Of a stretch of 64,000 bases of DNA, positions 10,998 to 23,495 are shown one piece after another. A model generated the notes under the pieces. The model worked only from the letters and a program-made list of their open reading frames with translations, was not told the origin of the DNA and searched no databases. Location: the NCBI GenBank assembly GCA_021292165.1, contig CM037877.1:127166402-127230401 (forward strand), given 5' to 3'. The DNA comes from Shinisaurus crocodilurus (lineage: Eukaryota; Chordata; Lepidosauria; Squamata; Shinisauridae). The first letter of the stretch is position 1, and each line of letters opens with the position of its first letter. The position numbers and the translations under genes are program-made.

Positions 10998-11003
10998 TTT
11001 AAT
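10998..11003 (-). terminator. Possible ARAP3 poly(A) signal (ATTAAA)
   Basis: The minus strand shows ATTAAA here, about 960 bp past the ARAP3 stop. No AATAAA was seen between the stop and this point. Weak evidence; transcript data would be needed to set the end. Confidence 0.25.
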
Positions 11004-11442
11004 TCAATATTGCTGGAACTGCCTCAGGCAGTGGGGATTTCCTTACCCTTGCACGAGCATTTACTCCCTGGGTTTTGGTAGAAATATGTCCAGGCCTGTA
11101 TATATTCTGTGCTAAACAAAATTCTGTGGTCAGGCTTCCCAAATTCTACACCACGAACAGCTGAAGTCTGTGACATACACAAATTATGCCAGTTGAGCAA
11201 ATCTGCATCATTTCATCTTATTTTGCATAACTTATTATGCTTTGGGTAGGCAGTGGAGAAGCCCTGAAGCTGTGCCACGCCACCAGTCACTGGAAATCAC
11301 AGAAATTGCACACAGACTTGCAAGTATATCTTCTCAGCATAAGGGCTAGAAACGTATTTTAAATGAAAGCTTGGATTCCCAGGAAGCCGAATCCTTCACC
11401 CCACACCACCTTCTACCACAGAAATGTACACAGGCCTGAATA

Positions 11443-11692
11443 CAGTAATACCTTGGATTGCAAGTAACTTGGTTTGAGAGCGTTTTGCAAGACAAGCAAA
11501 TTTTTAAATATCTATTTAAATTTTTTTGACTTGATATACAAGCGACGTCTTGCAATACAAGTACTGTAGTACGGCTTAAATTAAAAATCTCTGTACAAAT
11601 TTTTTTGGGGGGATTTCGTTTTGATATAAGAGTGTTTTGGATTACAAGCACGTTTCTGGAACGAATTATGCTCTCAATCCAAGGCATGACTG
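11443..11692. mobile_element. TcMar-Tigger-type MITE, copy 1
   Basis: Starts CAGTAATACCTTGGATTGCA and ends with the complement (CCAAGGCATGACTG). TA duplication on each side (11441-11442, 11693-11694), as for Tc1/mariner transposition. Inner arms (TTTTGCAAGACAAGC and relatives) also pair. It lies just downstream of ARAP3, perhaps within its 3' UTR. Confidence 0.85.
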
Positions 11693-11966
11693 TATGTACA
11701 TAGATATATCACATACAGAAATGAGCTGGGGCTGAGGGCCGGGATGCACCATTCTGCCTCAGCAACACCCCCCCCCCCGCCTCCTCCTCCTATCATTTCC
11801 CCAGCCTCTAGGAGTGACAGTGAGGAGTGGAAGGGGGGGGGGACTTCTTAATGCCACAATTCCAGGCAGGACATTTTCTTTGCAATGAGCAGAGATGTGA
11901 TGCAGCCCAACGGACTCCCATAACTCATGATTAGGGCCCAGCACGGACACTGATCGCGGATCTCAT

Positions 11967-12587
11967 TTAAGAGCTCACAGTCCGCAGATCACATGATCCT
12001 TCCAGCTGAGCCTGGGCCCCATCCTTGGGCTGGAGGTTTTGTTTTCCTGATGTGTCGGGTGTCTGGCACTCATGCTTCCGGAGGATGGCAGTGCTCAGTT
12101 CCTGCATGAGTTTGTCACCGATGGATAAGTCTGTCTGGAAGCTTTTCCTCCTGGTGTCCCCAGGTCGAGTCTCCATTCCAGCTGGTGCTGGCAGTTCTGC
12201 AGGGACGGCTGGCACTGCTGAAGGCTGATCCTGCTGCCAGCCTGGGCCAGGCAGTTGAGGCCCCTCAGTCTTGATTTCTGTGGAGGCACTGGGAGTCACT
12301 CTGTGTCCTGGGGGTCTGTCTGCGAGGGGCTCCTTCTCCAGCTCCAAGCAGCATGCTTTTGCTATGTCAGTTCCAGATGCTCGGGGGGCCGGGCCGGGCG
12401 GCAGTGAGCTGGACATCACCTGTTCTGAGAAGGTAACCGGTTTCTTGGTCCGATCCACGGGAGGCAGCAGGGAGGGACTGAGCTCAAGAAAACCCAAGTC
12501 TGTGAAGCTTCCCACCTCCTCATAGACAGGCTCTGACTCGGTTGCCTCCTGCTGCTCCTCTAGTGAGTCCTGGTGCATTTTCATTGG
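11967..12587 (-). CDS. ARAP3: ARAP3 window exon 24 (terminal, with stop)
   Basis: Fragment residues 929-1134 and the stop codon. Acceptor CTTCACAG. Begins PMKMHQDSLEEQQ, then EPVYEEVGSF with a candidate phosphotyrosine (Y950), a Pro/Ser-rich disordered stretch, and DKLMQELSTAILRK, which mirrors the conserved C-terminal helix of ARAP3. Human ARAP3, as remembered, has two tandem PVYEE units; only one is present here. The last residues (DLRTVSS) differ from human. Confidence 0.9.
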   Translation of the reverse strand, partial: PMKMHQDSLEEQQEATESEPVYEEVGSFTDLGFLELSPSLLPPVDRTKKPVTFSEQVMSSSLPPGPAPRASGTDIAKACCLELEKEPLADRPPGHRVTPSASTEIKTEGPQLPGPGWQQDQPSAVPAVPAELPAPAGMETRPGDTRRKSFQTDLSIGDKLMQELSTAILRKHECQTPDTSGKQNLQPKDGAQAQLEGSCDLRTVSS

Positions 12588-15500
12588 CTGTGAAGGGCCA
12601 AGACAAAAGGTGTCAATTGCATGGACAGGTATCTCAGTTTGTTCCTTGAACTTGAGGCAGAAAGAAACATTTTGTATTCATTATGGGTATCTGGGACTCG
12701 GAGGCTTTAACTGAGAACTAAACTGAGAACCCAACTGTGGCTGGGACCTAGCCAAATGAGCTACCCAGAACTGTCTGTGCACAGGCCTCTGAGATCTCTT
12801 CAGGAGCACAAGGGAACAGGCACGTGCAACTTTGGACTCTACAACTGGCAGGTAGAAGGAAGCCTCTGGATCAGCCAGGCCTAGTACAACTGGAAGCCTG
12901 GCCTTCTGCCCTTGCCTGGTCAACAGAGCAGTACCTTTTGTCTACTGCCTTTTAGGTTCCAGCTCAAAGCCCCAGCACCTTCTGCAAATGAGCAACTGAC
13001 CCTGCTCCAAGTCTGGATGCAAGTCCAGGCTGCCCACAGCCCTGGCCTAGCCGGCACTGGGAAAGCTCTCCAGTGCAAATCAAGTGCAAGCTTGTGAAAG
13101 AGGCCAGGTGTGCCTGCATCCTTCCTGTGCCTCTTCAAAAGTGTAGGCCCAGGCTGGTGCCCTCCCCACTTCTCCTCCTCCTCCTCAGCCATACCAGATG
13201 GCATGTCTTTACAGGGCTAGAGGCAGCTTAGCCAAGCTATCCCTGGCTCAGTACTTTATCTGACACTCATCATAGGAAGCGTTTAGGCTTCTGAAAAGGC
13301 TCGGGGAAGGCTAAGCTTGGCTGTCCTCCATTCTGGGATGTACCAGATCCAGTCAGGATTAAACAGGGAGTGCCAGGCACCGCTGGACGTCCTTCTTGGC
13401 TGCTCTACTTTGACCATTAAGCCCGGGTAGGTCAGGCCATTGTGCCTTGCTCTTTGGCTATGGGTTTTGCCCCTAAGATTTGCTTCTGCTCACAGGGATG
13501 GCCCAAGATATGGTTGGACCTGAGGCAGAAAACACAATGGGTGCACACACACATCTGCCCCACTGCCCCGCCAAAATAACGTGGGATATAATCCATCATA
13601 AAGTCTCCTGTGCAAAATTCATTGAAGTAAATAGAAACTTGCAAAAGAATTGTTCTTCAATGAGGCTGTTGTTGTTGTAGAATTTCCCGGCAGATTTGTG
13701 CCCCATGGATCACAACTCTCTCTCTCTCCTAATGCCACCATTAATGGTGCCCCACATGTGCTGCCTGATACAGCTGCTTCATCTTGTCTCATGTAGGGGC
13801 TGCATCTCTGTGACTATGAGCACTGTGTGATAATTGTGCTGGCCCTGTAATTGTGTGAACCAGGCCAAAGGAACAAACCATTTTGATGAAAAGGGAAAAG
13901 AAGAACCTACAAAAATGCTGAGGGTAGCAATCAAGCACAAGGCTCTTAGGCCTGCCTTCGTGGGCTCTGACACTTGCTTTTAGAATTTACGTGGGATTTA
14001 CAGTATGGCTAAATAGGTGACAAATGCATAGGTACTTACAAAGAACATGGATAACGTTCTTCGTGTATGCAGGCGATGCTGAAAACAAAGAGGATGAAAA
14101 GTAGATAGATGAAGCAATTTGTACCACAGTAGAGTGACAAGTGGGAGCAGAGTAATTGGCATCAGGGCATAACCTGGAGAGCTCAAAAGGGATGCAGAGG
14201 GCTTGTTTGCAGCACCCCATTCTTTTCTTGGGGTGAGGAGGGATTCTCCTCTCAGAAGGTTCTGCTCTTGCTCTTTCTGGGCATGCAGTTTACACCCACA
14301 AAGAGCACCAGAAGAATTACTTGTGAGTAAGTCCCCCAGCCTATCAGGTGAAGGAACTGTTCCTCAACCAGCAACAGAACTGCTAAAGATGAAGCGCTGT
14401 AAAAGATCTATTGGCAGCGAAGGGCTTGCTTCAGAGCTGTAGGTCAGATGCCTCATTGCCAAGAGATCTACTCACAAGTGGGCTCCTGCCTCATGGGGGA
14501 GGCTGGGGTGTCTACTCAGGAGTAGACCCATTGACTGGGTTTGCATGACATGTTAAATCTCAGTAGCTTTACCATGTCAGTAAACCTACTGAGGTTTAAA
14601 GTGTCATGCAAACACGGGATGGGTTACTTAGGGTGGTTAAGGAGAGTCTCCTTAACCACCCTACTAAGCCATGGCTTGCAGTAGGGTTTTCTAAACCTAC
14701 TGAGGTTTAGCGTGTCATCTGAACCTGGATGACACATTAACCCTCCTGCCAGCCCAAAGGGGCAAACAATGGCTGCCGCTCTGGCCACGGGGCTCTAGCA
14801 GATGACAGCCGGCCAAGTGTTTAAGTGGCACTTCGCTGGCTGTCATCAGCTGCCCCGCATGCTGCTGCTGCTGCCCTGCATCGGCAGCAGTGCAGGGGAA
14901 GCCTGGGTGTGTGCTGCGCACCCCCTTCCCAAGTGGGAAGAGGGCACACGGCAGACCCCCCTGCCTTGCCTCACCTCCCTGCCTGGCCGCCCCCCTGGAC
15001 CGGCCATCCCCCGTTGACTCGCTTTACTCTCCGCTGGCGGCAGCAGTGGTGGCAAGGTTCCAGCGGTGTTGGTGGTAAGGCTTGGCGGTGGCTGGCCGGC
15101 TCCTCTACCCCTTCGCCGTGTAGCCACCTGTCCTTTCGCCCGGCAATGGAGAGGAAGGAGCGTGAGAAGCTCTCTCCATTGCCAGGTGAAAGGACAGATG
15201 GGGATGCAGCAAAGGGGTAGAGGAGGGGCCAGAAGCCCCTGCCTCTACGCCATGTGCCCGCCTGTCGAAGGACCCACTCGAGAGGAACGCCAGCACAGCA
15301 GGTCCTTCCTGTGCCCCCCTTCCCTCCTGCCTGTGGATGCCACAACATAGCGGGAGTAGGGATGAGCTGGGGGGAAGATGTGCCGCCATGGCGCTGGGGT
15401 CAGCTGGTGGGATGGAGGGCTGGCACGCATGGCAGACCCCCATTACACACGCCAATGCCAATGCCAATGCCAATGCCAATGTGGCGGCATCTGCCAGGCA

Positions 15501-18500
15501 CCCTCTTCTCACTTGGGAAGGGGGTGGGTGGTGGAGGGGGTGGCAGAGGCAACGGCGGATGGCAGCGAATGGCAGGAGCGGTGAGAGTGGCTCGGTGGAG
15601 GAGGGAGTGGGCCAGCTAGGAGGGGCTTGTTGCCCCTGCTCCGCGGGGATGCAACCCCGCCCAGTAAGGGCAAGGAGCCTCTGATAGCTGGCAAAAAGTG
15701 CCGATGGGGCACTTCTCACCAGTTGTCATCTCCTCTCCCCTCAGTGCTCCCACGGTGTCCCCTGGGATACCGACCGGAGGACTGAGGGGAGAGGCGGCGC
15801 CTCTGGATCCCTGCTGTGCCCAACCATTAGTCGGGCACAGCCAGGGCATGGGGCAAGTTTTAACCCACAGGGGTTTCAGAACCTCTGTGGGTTTAAAGTC
15901 ACATGCGAACCCAGCCAATGTCCCTCACAACGGCTATCCAGGCATCATGTGGAAATGAATTCCTCTTATGATGAGGAAGTGTCTTTCTCACAAGTGCAAG
16001 TAAATGCAGAAGTGGAACATCCATCAGTGATTCTTTCTGGCACGTGGCATGGACTGCATCAGGACATATCCCCGGGGCAAGCAAGGGGGAAGCTGGGGTG
16101 TGGAAATGTTTTACATTTAGCACAAGATTTTTTTTGATTATTCACCAACACGAGTTTCCCCCTGCTTGGACAAACTGAGAGTACACTCGCATGGCCAGTC
16201 CCTTATACATGTCTGCCCTGACTCTTTCGGACACGATCTTGGTTTACATCTTGTGTATACACACGTACAAAAACACACATAGGTAGCACAATAAGACTAC
16301 GTCTATTCCTTAGGCACAAAATGGCTGCTTAGTGTACATAGCCAATGTGGCAGTGTGTGCTTTGCCGTCTACTCTCGTTTCACGGAAGAGCAAAGGTTCA
16401 GTAGCCGCCAGGGGGGGCAGCCTTACCAAAGTCTGATTAGCAGAGAGCATGATGGGATTGGTGCTCTCTCCACGCAGAGGGATCAGGGGCATGGTGCCAA
16501 ACTTCTGTTTGGCCAAGTCGGAAGAAGAGCGTCGACGTAGGATGACTGGGCGGATGCTGTCGTGCTACAGGAAAAGAAGGGAATCATTGTTTCTTGCTGT
16601 TACCATTCACAGCATGACAGTCATGCATCTCATGCATGCCACCCACAGCATGCTGATAACGTGTCTGGTTTGCCTACCTGAGCTCTGCATTTCTTCTGCT
16701 TATACCCACAGAGATACCTTTAAAAATCTGTATTGCAATAACCCAAGATTAAATGTGGTGAAACCTCCTTTCTCTCCTAGCCATATTGGGCAAACTGTTG
16801 TGATGTTCCAGTCTCAGGGAATTAGACAAGCTAGAATTTGTGAGGGAAGCAGGGATGCAGACACATCCAAGGTTCCACCCCAAAGAATCAGACTTTTGGG
16901 AGTGCCCAGTTTGAGCGCCGCCCACAAAAGGCTCAGAGCGCCTGCTTCCGTTCTCTCCTTCCCCTGCCCTTCCAGGGCCCAGCGACTGCCCTGTGGCAGC
17001 AGGGAAAGCACAAAGCAGCAGTCATAGTTGAGGGTGCTCTGGTGAAGTGTCTTCTTCCACTGGGCATGGGACTGGGGCTACCAGCAGGGAAAAAATATTA
17101 CAGTAATACCTTGGATTGCAAGCATAATTCGTTCCAGAACCGTGCTTGTAATCCAAAACACTCTTATATCAAAGCGAGTCTCTGGCGGGCGTGAGTGGGG
17201 CCGATTTTGGCCCGCTATGTCCTCTCGAGGCGACCAGTTACATCCCTACGACTACTTGTATTGCAAGACATCGCTTGTTTATCAAGTCAAAATTTATTTT
17301 TAAAAAATGCTTGTCTTGCAAAACACTCTCAGACCAAGTTACTTGCAATCCGAGGTATTACTGTATTTGCATCATTTCTGGGAGAAGGCCCAGGACAAAT
17401 ACTGTCATTTTTTCACTGGGGATTCTAGGGGCTTCTCTACATTGAGGTGCTTACCCTGCTGCTTTCCCAAGGGTTCTTCTTCCATTTTCTTTGTGGGAGT
17501 AAGACTGCCTCAGCTACACATGGCTTTTTTTCCATTTTTTTCCTTTCTCTGCTTTTCTATATATTCTATTAACCAAGCACAAGGTGGCGCTGTGATATAG
17601 CTGCAGTATAGCGGATTTTCGACTTTACACAAGGCTTTTGTTCTGGTTTAAAATTTAATAGCTGACTTTCCTCGCAATAAAAAAAGCTGCGAAAATGGCT
17701 GGAATACAGGGGAGAGGCCCTGGAAGATGACGAGAGCGTGAAAAGGACCTAAAAAACTTCCACGAGCACACAATAAATGCCTCGTGTAGAGATTGGTGGT
17801 CCCAGTCCCACCCCCAGCAGAAGGCATTCTACCAAGGCACTGGGAATGTTCACTGCTTCACCACCACCACCACCGCAGGTATATTGCAGGACCCTTGAGA
17901 GGCAAGGGAAGGAGGTGGGGTGTGTGTATGGAAATGAACAGGGCCCCATTCATCCTGTTTGTGAGCACTGGAGTGCTTGTGACAGAGGGAAGTGAAAGGA
18001 AATGTGGCTGGGGAAACTCTCACCAAGGCCCCAGGGGCAAATTACGCCATGGGCAGAAGGAGAAGACCAAGAACTGGAAAGCGGAGTGGGGTCCAAGGAG
18101 GTATAGGAGGCAAAGGCCTGGAGAACAGAGGTGGGTTGACTGGAAGAATGGGGCAGAATAGGCAGTGGACTAAGAAGTGGAAACCCAAGGAAAGAGTGGA
18201 TGGGGAAGACAGACAACAGGGATCTGAGGAAAAGGAGGGGCCAAATGAAACAGGGCAGTAGAAAAGGGCAACACGGGGGAGAAGGAAAGGAGCAGCTCTG
18301 TTTTGCTGGTGGCAATAAGGCGAGAAGGCTGAAGGGAGCAGGACAAGGCAGTGGGCTGAAAAGCAGGGAGCTTAAAGAGGCAAGGAGTGGTGGGAACATG
18401 GAACTGAGGAAAGGAGAACAAAAACCCACATAGGGTTTAGGGGCAGGCAAGAGAGCTTTAGCCACTGGAGCACGCTCAACCAGCACTCCTGGTAAAGATC

Positions 18501-21500
18501 ATTCATCAGGGCTGCCAAGTCCCAAAACTAGGCCTAAACTCAAACTGGAATGGGTCAAGGTAATTGGTATCCTCCAAGAATGTCTGCAACTGCCCCGCCA
18601 TGACTCTCCTGAGAACGTCCCCCCAAAGGGGGCATTTCTGACTGGTGCTAGTTGTGAAGTACCATGAGGTCCAGGGTGGACGTTTTCAGCAGCAGTCACA
18701 CCACCACCTCTTTCAAGGCAGCAGTTGCCACCCTCTCCTGCAAGAATGCGTTCACCACACCCAGGACCCACCAGGTCAAACCTCCTCAGCTATCTTTAAT
18801 CAGCTGAGAAGGGCAAGAATTGAGAGTTCACACGGTTGGGCATGAAAGTCCAGACACCTTGTCTACATCCTGAGGCTGCAAAATGTGAAACTGATTCCAC
18901 AATATCAGCTAGACGCAGCATCGGACACCTATATTGGAACTGCAGTAAATGCGGCATCAAAGTTGCTGTGACGACAGGTGATTTTATCCTCAATCGGCCT
19001 AGCAAAAGAATTACAGCGGGCTTCCGTAGGGCCCAGGGCTCCCTTTACCGGAGCCGATGTTAACAGCTCCTGTACTATCTTAAAAAGCTCCACTGGACAG
19101 CTATTCAAAGATGCGATGGAGACGTTGAAATAAACCCTGGATAGCAGGCTTCCATGATCTCTAAAGGAAAAAAAGTGGTGTGTGTGTGTGCTGCAAACCC
19201 TTTTGGGCAGCAGCAGCGAGGAGTGGGAGGCTCAGGCAAGCTTCCCTAAGTGCCACTGAGGCACTTTCAAGCGCGGGATTACTGAAGCCGACTTCACAGC
19301 CAACTTCAGTGATCTAAAGGAAAAGAAAAAAATTAAAGGTGTTGCCAAGCCATGGCAAGCCCGAAAGGGCTCACAGAGGCGGCGGCGGGGACACTCATTG
19401 CTCCCAGGGTGTCCCATGGGATACCTGTGGGAGGACCAAGGGGGGAGGAGGGGTTCCGCTACCCACAATGTGCCCGATTGCCTGTTGGGCACATCCTGGG
19501 GCTATGGGCGATTAACCCACACTGTGTGGCTTCTGCCACAGTGTGGGTTACTGTGTCGTCCGAACCTGCCCCTTATGTCTGAACCAGAACAAATTATGGT
19601 TGATTTTAAAACTATGGTTTATTAAAACATGCGAAGAGCAAACTGTGGTTTCTGATCCTGGCTCATTTCAAGAACCTATAGTCTATTCTTCATATGTCTT
19701 CTCTGTTCATGTTTAAAGCAGTGGCTAGGGGATCTCATTTTTACAACAAAGATATTAATGGGTGAGGAATGCTAACATTGCCACATACCGTTGCTTCAGA
19801 CACTTTCTCTGTCTCTGATACTGAAAGTCCTGCATCTACTTCTATGTGAACTTTGTTAGTTTCCTTCAAGTTGAGAATTTTTTTCCATTCTTTTTTTCTT
19901 TTCTACTGCTAAAAATATCCCTTTGCTTGAACTAAGTGTGGTGAGAATGGATATGAGAACAAGGGGTTGATGGAGATTTTGGACTTATACAAGTCTAATG
20001 TTTTTGCGCAGAACAATATACATATCATCACTCTAACCAGGCCTTTCTGTATTTATTTTTAGGATTTGCTATTAGAATCTCTGATCTGTAATAAATTGTG
20101 TATCGAGACAGGCCACTCTGATGTATCATGGGATGAAGCTTCCATTTTGTGATTGGCTCCACCACCCCCCCCCCACACACAAAAACACCATTTTGTGATT
20201 GGTTGTGGCTGGTGGACCCGGGCAAAAAATGAAAAAAAAAAGTAGATCCTGCAAGCCAAAAGTCTGCCCACCTCTGGCAAGGTTGACTGAAAATGACCAT
20301 ACCACAGAGGAACACGTTGATCAAGGTAACGTGCCCAGATGGTAGACTTTCTGTGAAGCCTGAGATTAACACGATGCTGGAGATGTTCCCAAAATACATG
20401 GGCATAAAACATTAGATTGTTGAGGAACAGATAGACACCTCACTTCTGATTAATGAATGGGTGGTATTGTCCCCCCATGCACCTTATTGTTGATTGGAAA
20501 ATAGCTATCTCACTACCTGTGGAAACCCACACCTTTGGCCAGAACAAGTGTATAAAAGCACAGGTAGCAAAAGCTCTTTTTCGCTTCGCTCTGCTCTGCT
20601 CTCTCACTTCAGCTTGTTTTCGCCTCTGATCTTCACTAGACTACTGGACCCAAATATCTGGGTAATTATGGACATTTTTAGACTCTTAGATTTTATAATT
20701 TAACTTGTAAATAATTTTAACTTTAACTCCCACCAGCCATCGAAAGGAAGAGCATGTTGGTTCTTTTGGTAAGAACAGGTAAAATTCTTGCCTGGAGAAG
20801 GTATGGTTAAGCTTTTCCTGAGGATGGTCCATGACAGTAAGATCTCCCACAAGAAGATCCCACAAAGATTCTTTGTTCTCACCACAAAGGGAAGTCATTG
20901 CCAGACATGAGGATATACAATCCAGGAAGCCTCTCCAATGGAGAGCAAAACTATGACATCAGCATCATGGTCTGTCACACACATCTCATTATTTACTTTC
21001 TGATGTTAGGTCTTAGAATGTTTTCTGAACTTGGGACTTCATTTCATTTCTGAAGATAGGAATTAGGATCATTTCCAGACTTGAAGCTATCTTAGAGCCA
21101 AACTTGATTAAACCTTTTAATCTCAAAACTGATTAACTGCTTAAGTGCCATTATGTTTTAGGTTCTAGAACTAAAAATTTGGAATTTAAGATATGATAAT
21201 TACTGCAACAGTTCTAACAGCAGAATTAATCCCTTAAGTCCCAGAAAGTGTTTGATTTAGACCACTTAATTTTCACTTTTAGACCTTGATTTTTTCGTTC
21301 TAGCTTCTACATTTAATTATATCGGTGCCAAGTTTAACTCTTTACATATCTAGAGGAAATTAGTAATGCTTTAGCTTAGCTTTTAACATTCAAATAGAGT
21401 GGAAGAAGTCAAAAGGAAGTTAGTAATTTTAGCATGTTTTAATTTAGATTTGAAACACAAGTAGAGCGCAGGAGGGTGCTGAGGAGGTCATATTACCTAA

Positions 21501-23443
21501 ACAATAATCCTAGAAGCTCTGTTTGCTACACTTGTAGTGACAGCTTTGTCAACTGCAATACTTTTAGGGCACAGTCCAATCAGGATGCTCGGAGGATTAT
21601 GGACATCCTTTGGAGGGCGGGAGGAGTGTGGAGGAGAAGGTCTCCTCTGAGGTCGTCCTGCCCGGCAACTCAGCTAGATGGCCAATTTTTAAAAGAAAGC
21701 ATTTAATGTGTTTAAATTACAATTTAAGTTTTTGGTGATGTTTGTCTGCTTGGATTTAGCTTGGTTACCCACCAGGGTGTCTCAAACCCAACTGGTATAG
21801 GTACTGAATCTAAACAGGACCAAATTAACAGGAGGGAAGCATTCCTGTTCTGGCCCTCTCATGTCATATTTGAAATTTGCTGCAGGGTACTGGGATTGAT
21901 GGGGCCTTCCTCCCACCAGCCATCGAAAGGAAGAGCATGTTGGTTCTTTTGGTAAGAACAGGTAAAATTCTTGCCTGGAGAAGGTATGGTTAAGCTTTTC
22001 CTGAGGATGGTCCATGACAGTAAGATCTCCCACAAGAAGATCCCACAAAGATTCTTTGTTCTCACCACAAAGGGAAGTCATTGCCAGACATGAGGATATA
22101 CAATCCAGGAAGCCTCTCCAATGGAGAGCAAAACTATGACATCAGCATCATGGTCTGTCACACACATCTCATTATCACACAACTGGAAAGCAATAAAATA
22201 TGCATAACTTTGGACTGAATTAAACACCGCATGCTCCTGCTACAGTGCTTTTCTTTATTACGCACCTGGGCTTTCAGAATGCTGGTGGTCCAGTCCCACA
22301 GTTCAGACTGCCCCGTGCATGCTAAATACCTGCAGAACAGACACTGCCAGTTACTGCCAGTAGTGGTTACCTTTGTCCCATCCTCCTCTCTGACTCAACA
22401 GACAGTGGAGCATTTCCCAGAGAAGGCAAAGAAGTCTGGAGTTTCTCCAAGAGAAGGATTCATATGAAGAACACCAGAACTGCCCTCCTGGATTGGGCCA
22501 ATTGCCAGCATTCTATTTCTAATCATGGCTAGCCAGATACCTCAGGAAGTTCAGAAACAGGACATGAAGGGGATAACTGTTGTTTGCCTCCAGGATCTCA
22601 GGGATAAGTTGCCACTGAACATGGAAGTTCCACTTAGCTATCATGGGTGCTCCCAGACAGACAGCTCCAAGCACTACCAAACGAAAGACATATAATGCAG
22701 CTATTCCGTCTTTGTCCCCCTCTTTGATATTTTATAGCAAGAAAAACAATGGAAGAAAGAGTGGGAAAACACTGGAAGGTTACAAATGGAAGATGGTGAT
22801 GCCTGAACCCCCATGAAATTCTGTGAATAAGGCATGGCAATTGCACAGTAAAAGCCTCATCTGGAAGCACCCTGTGACTCATGAGGATGCGGATTGGAGG
22901 ATTTGTAGTCCCCACCTTGAATCCAAGAGGGAAACCTTACACCTGAATCTCTCTAGCCACACCACAGAAAAAATCCAAAAGCAGGCAGAGAATAGCACAC
23001 CCTCACCTTGTCAAAGAGCAGTGGCTGAGCATTTGTTATTTATAGTGCCCCTCCTCCCCAGTGTTGCCTGAGGGGCAGAGGAGCAGTGGGTAGTAGCCAG
23101 GCAGTTCCTTCACCAATGATGGAAACAGCCCCTGAGTAGTGGCCCTGTCAGGCTGAACTGCAGCCAATCAGAAAGTGGACAGCGTGCCTCCTGCCATTCC
23201 GATGGGGAGATGGGACGGCATGCATGGACTACATTGCCATTCGCACAGCACAGGCAGTTCCTTTGTGACAGGCTCCTTCCATTCCTCAGCGCTTCAGACA
23301 AGAAAAGCACTGGAAGGGAGGCCATAGCTCATCTCCCCTCACCCACCAGGCAACACAGAAAGGATACTCACAGTTGCTGTTTTTCTAGGCACAGAGTAAA
23401 ACCCCACCTATAGCAGAGACAAATACAGAGTAAGACAAGAATA

Positions 23444-23495
<52 letters not shown>

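Noticed and set aside
15105..15719. Minus-strand open frame of 204 codons
   Set aside because: Lies wholly in the GC-rich foldback element 14535-15914; low-complexity Pro/Ser/Ala/Leu text, no domain, and similar long frames on the other strand. A composition effect.
17950..18486. Minus-strand open frame of 178 codons
   Set aside because: Produced by a purine-rich stretch that reads as Pro/Ser/Leu/Phe on the opposite strand. No exon signals or family likeness.
20500..20726. LTR-like promoter with TATAAAAGC
   Set aside because: No TG...CA ends, primer-binding site, polypurine tract or retroviral coding sequence near it. Left unassigned.
22797..22835. Candidate ARAP3 exon with TTCACAG-like acceptor
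   Set aside because: The sequence is part of a MITE also seen at 23598 and does not encode the expected WGFTL strand, which is found at 23372.
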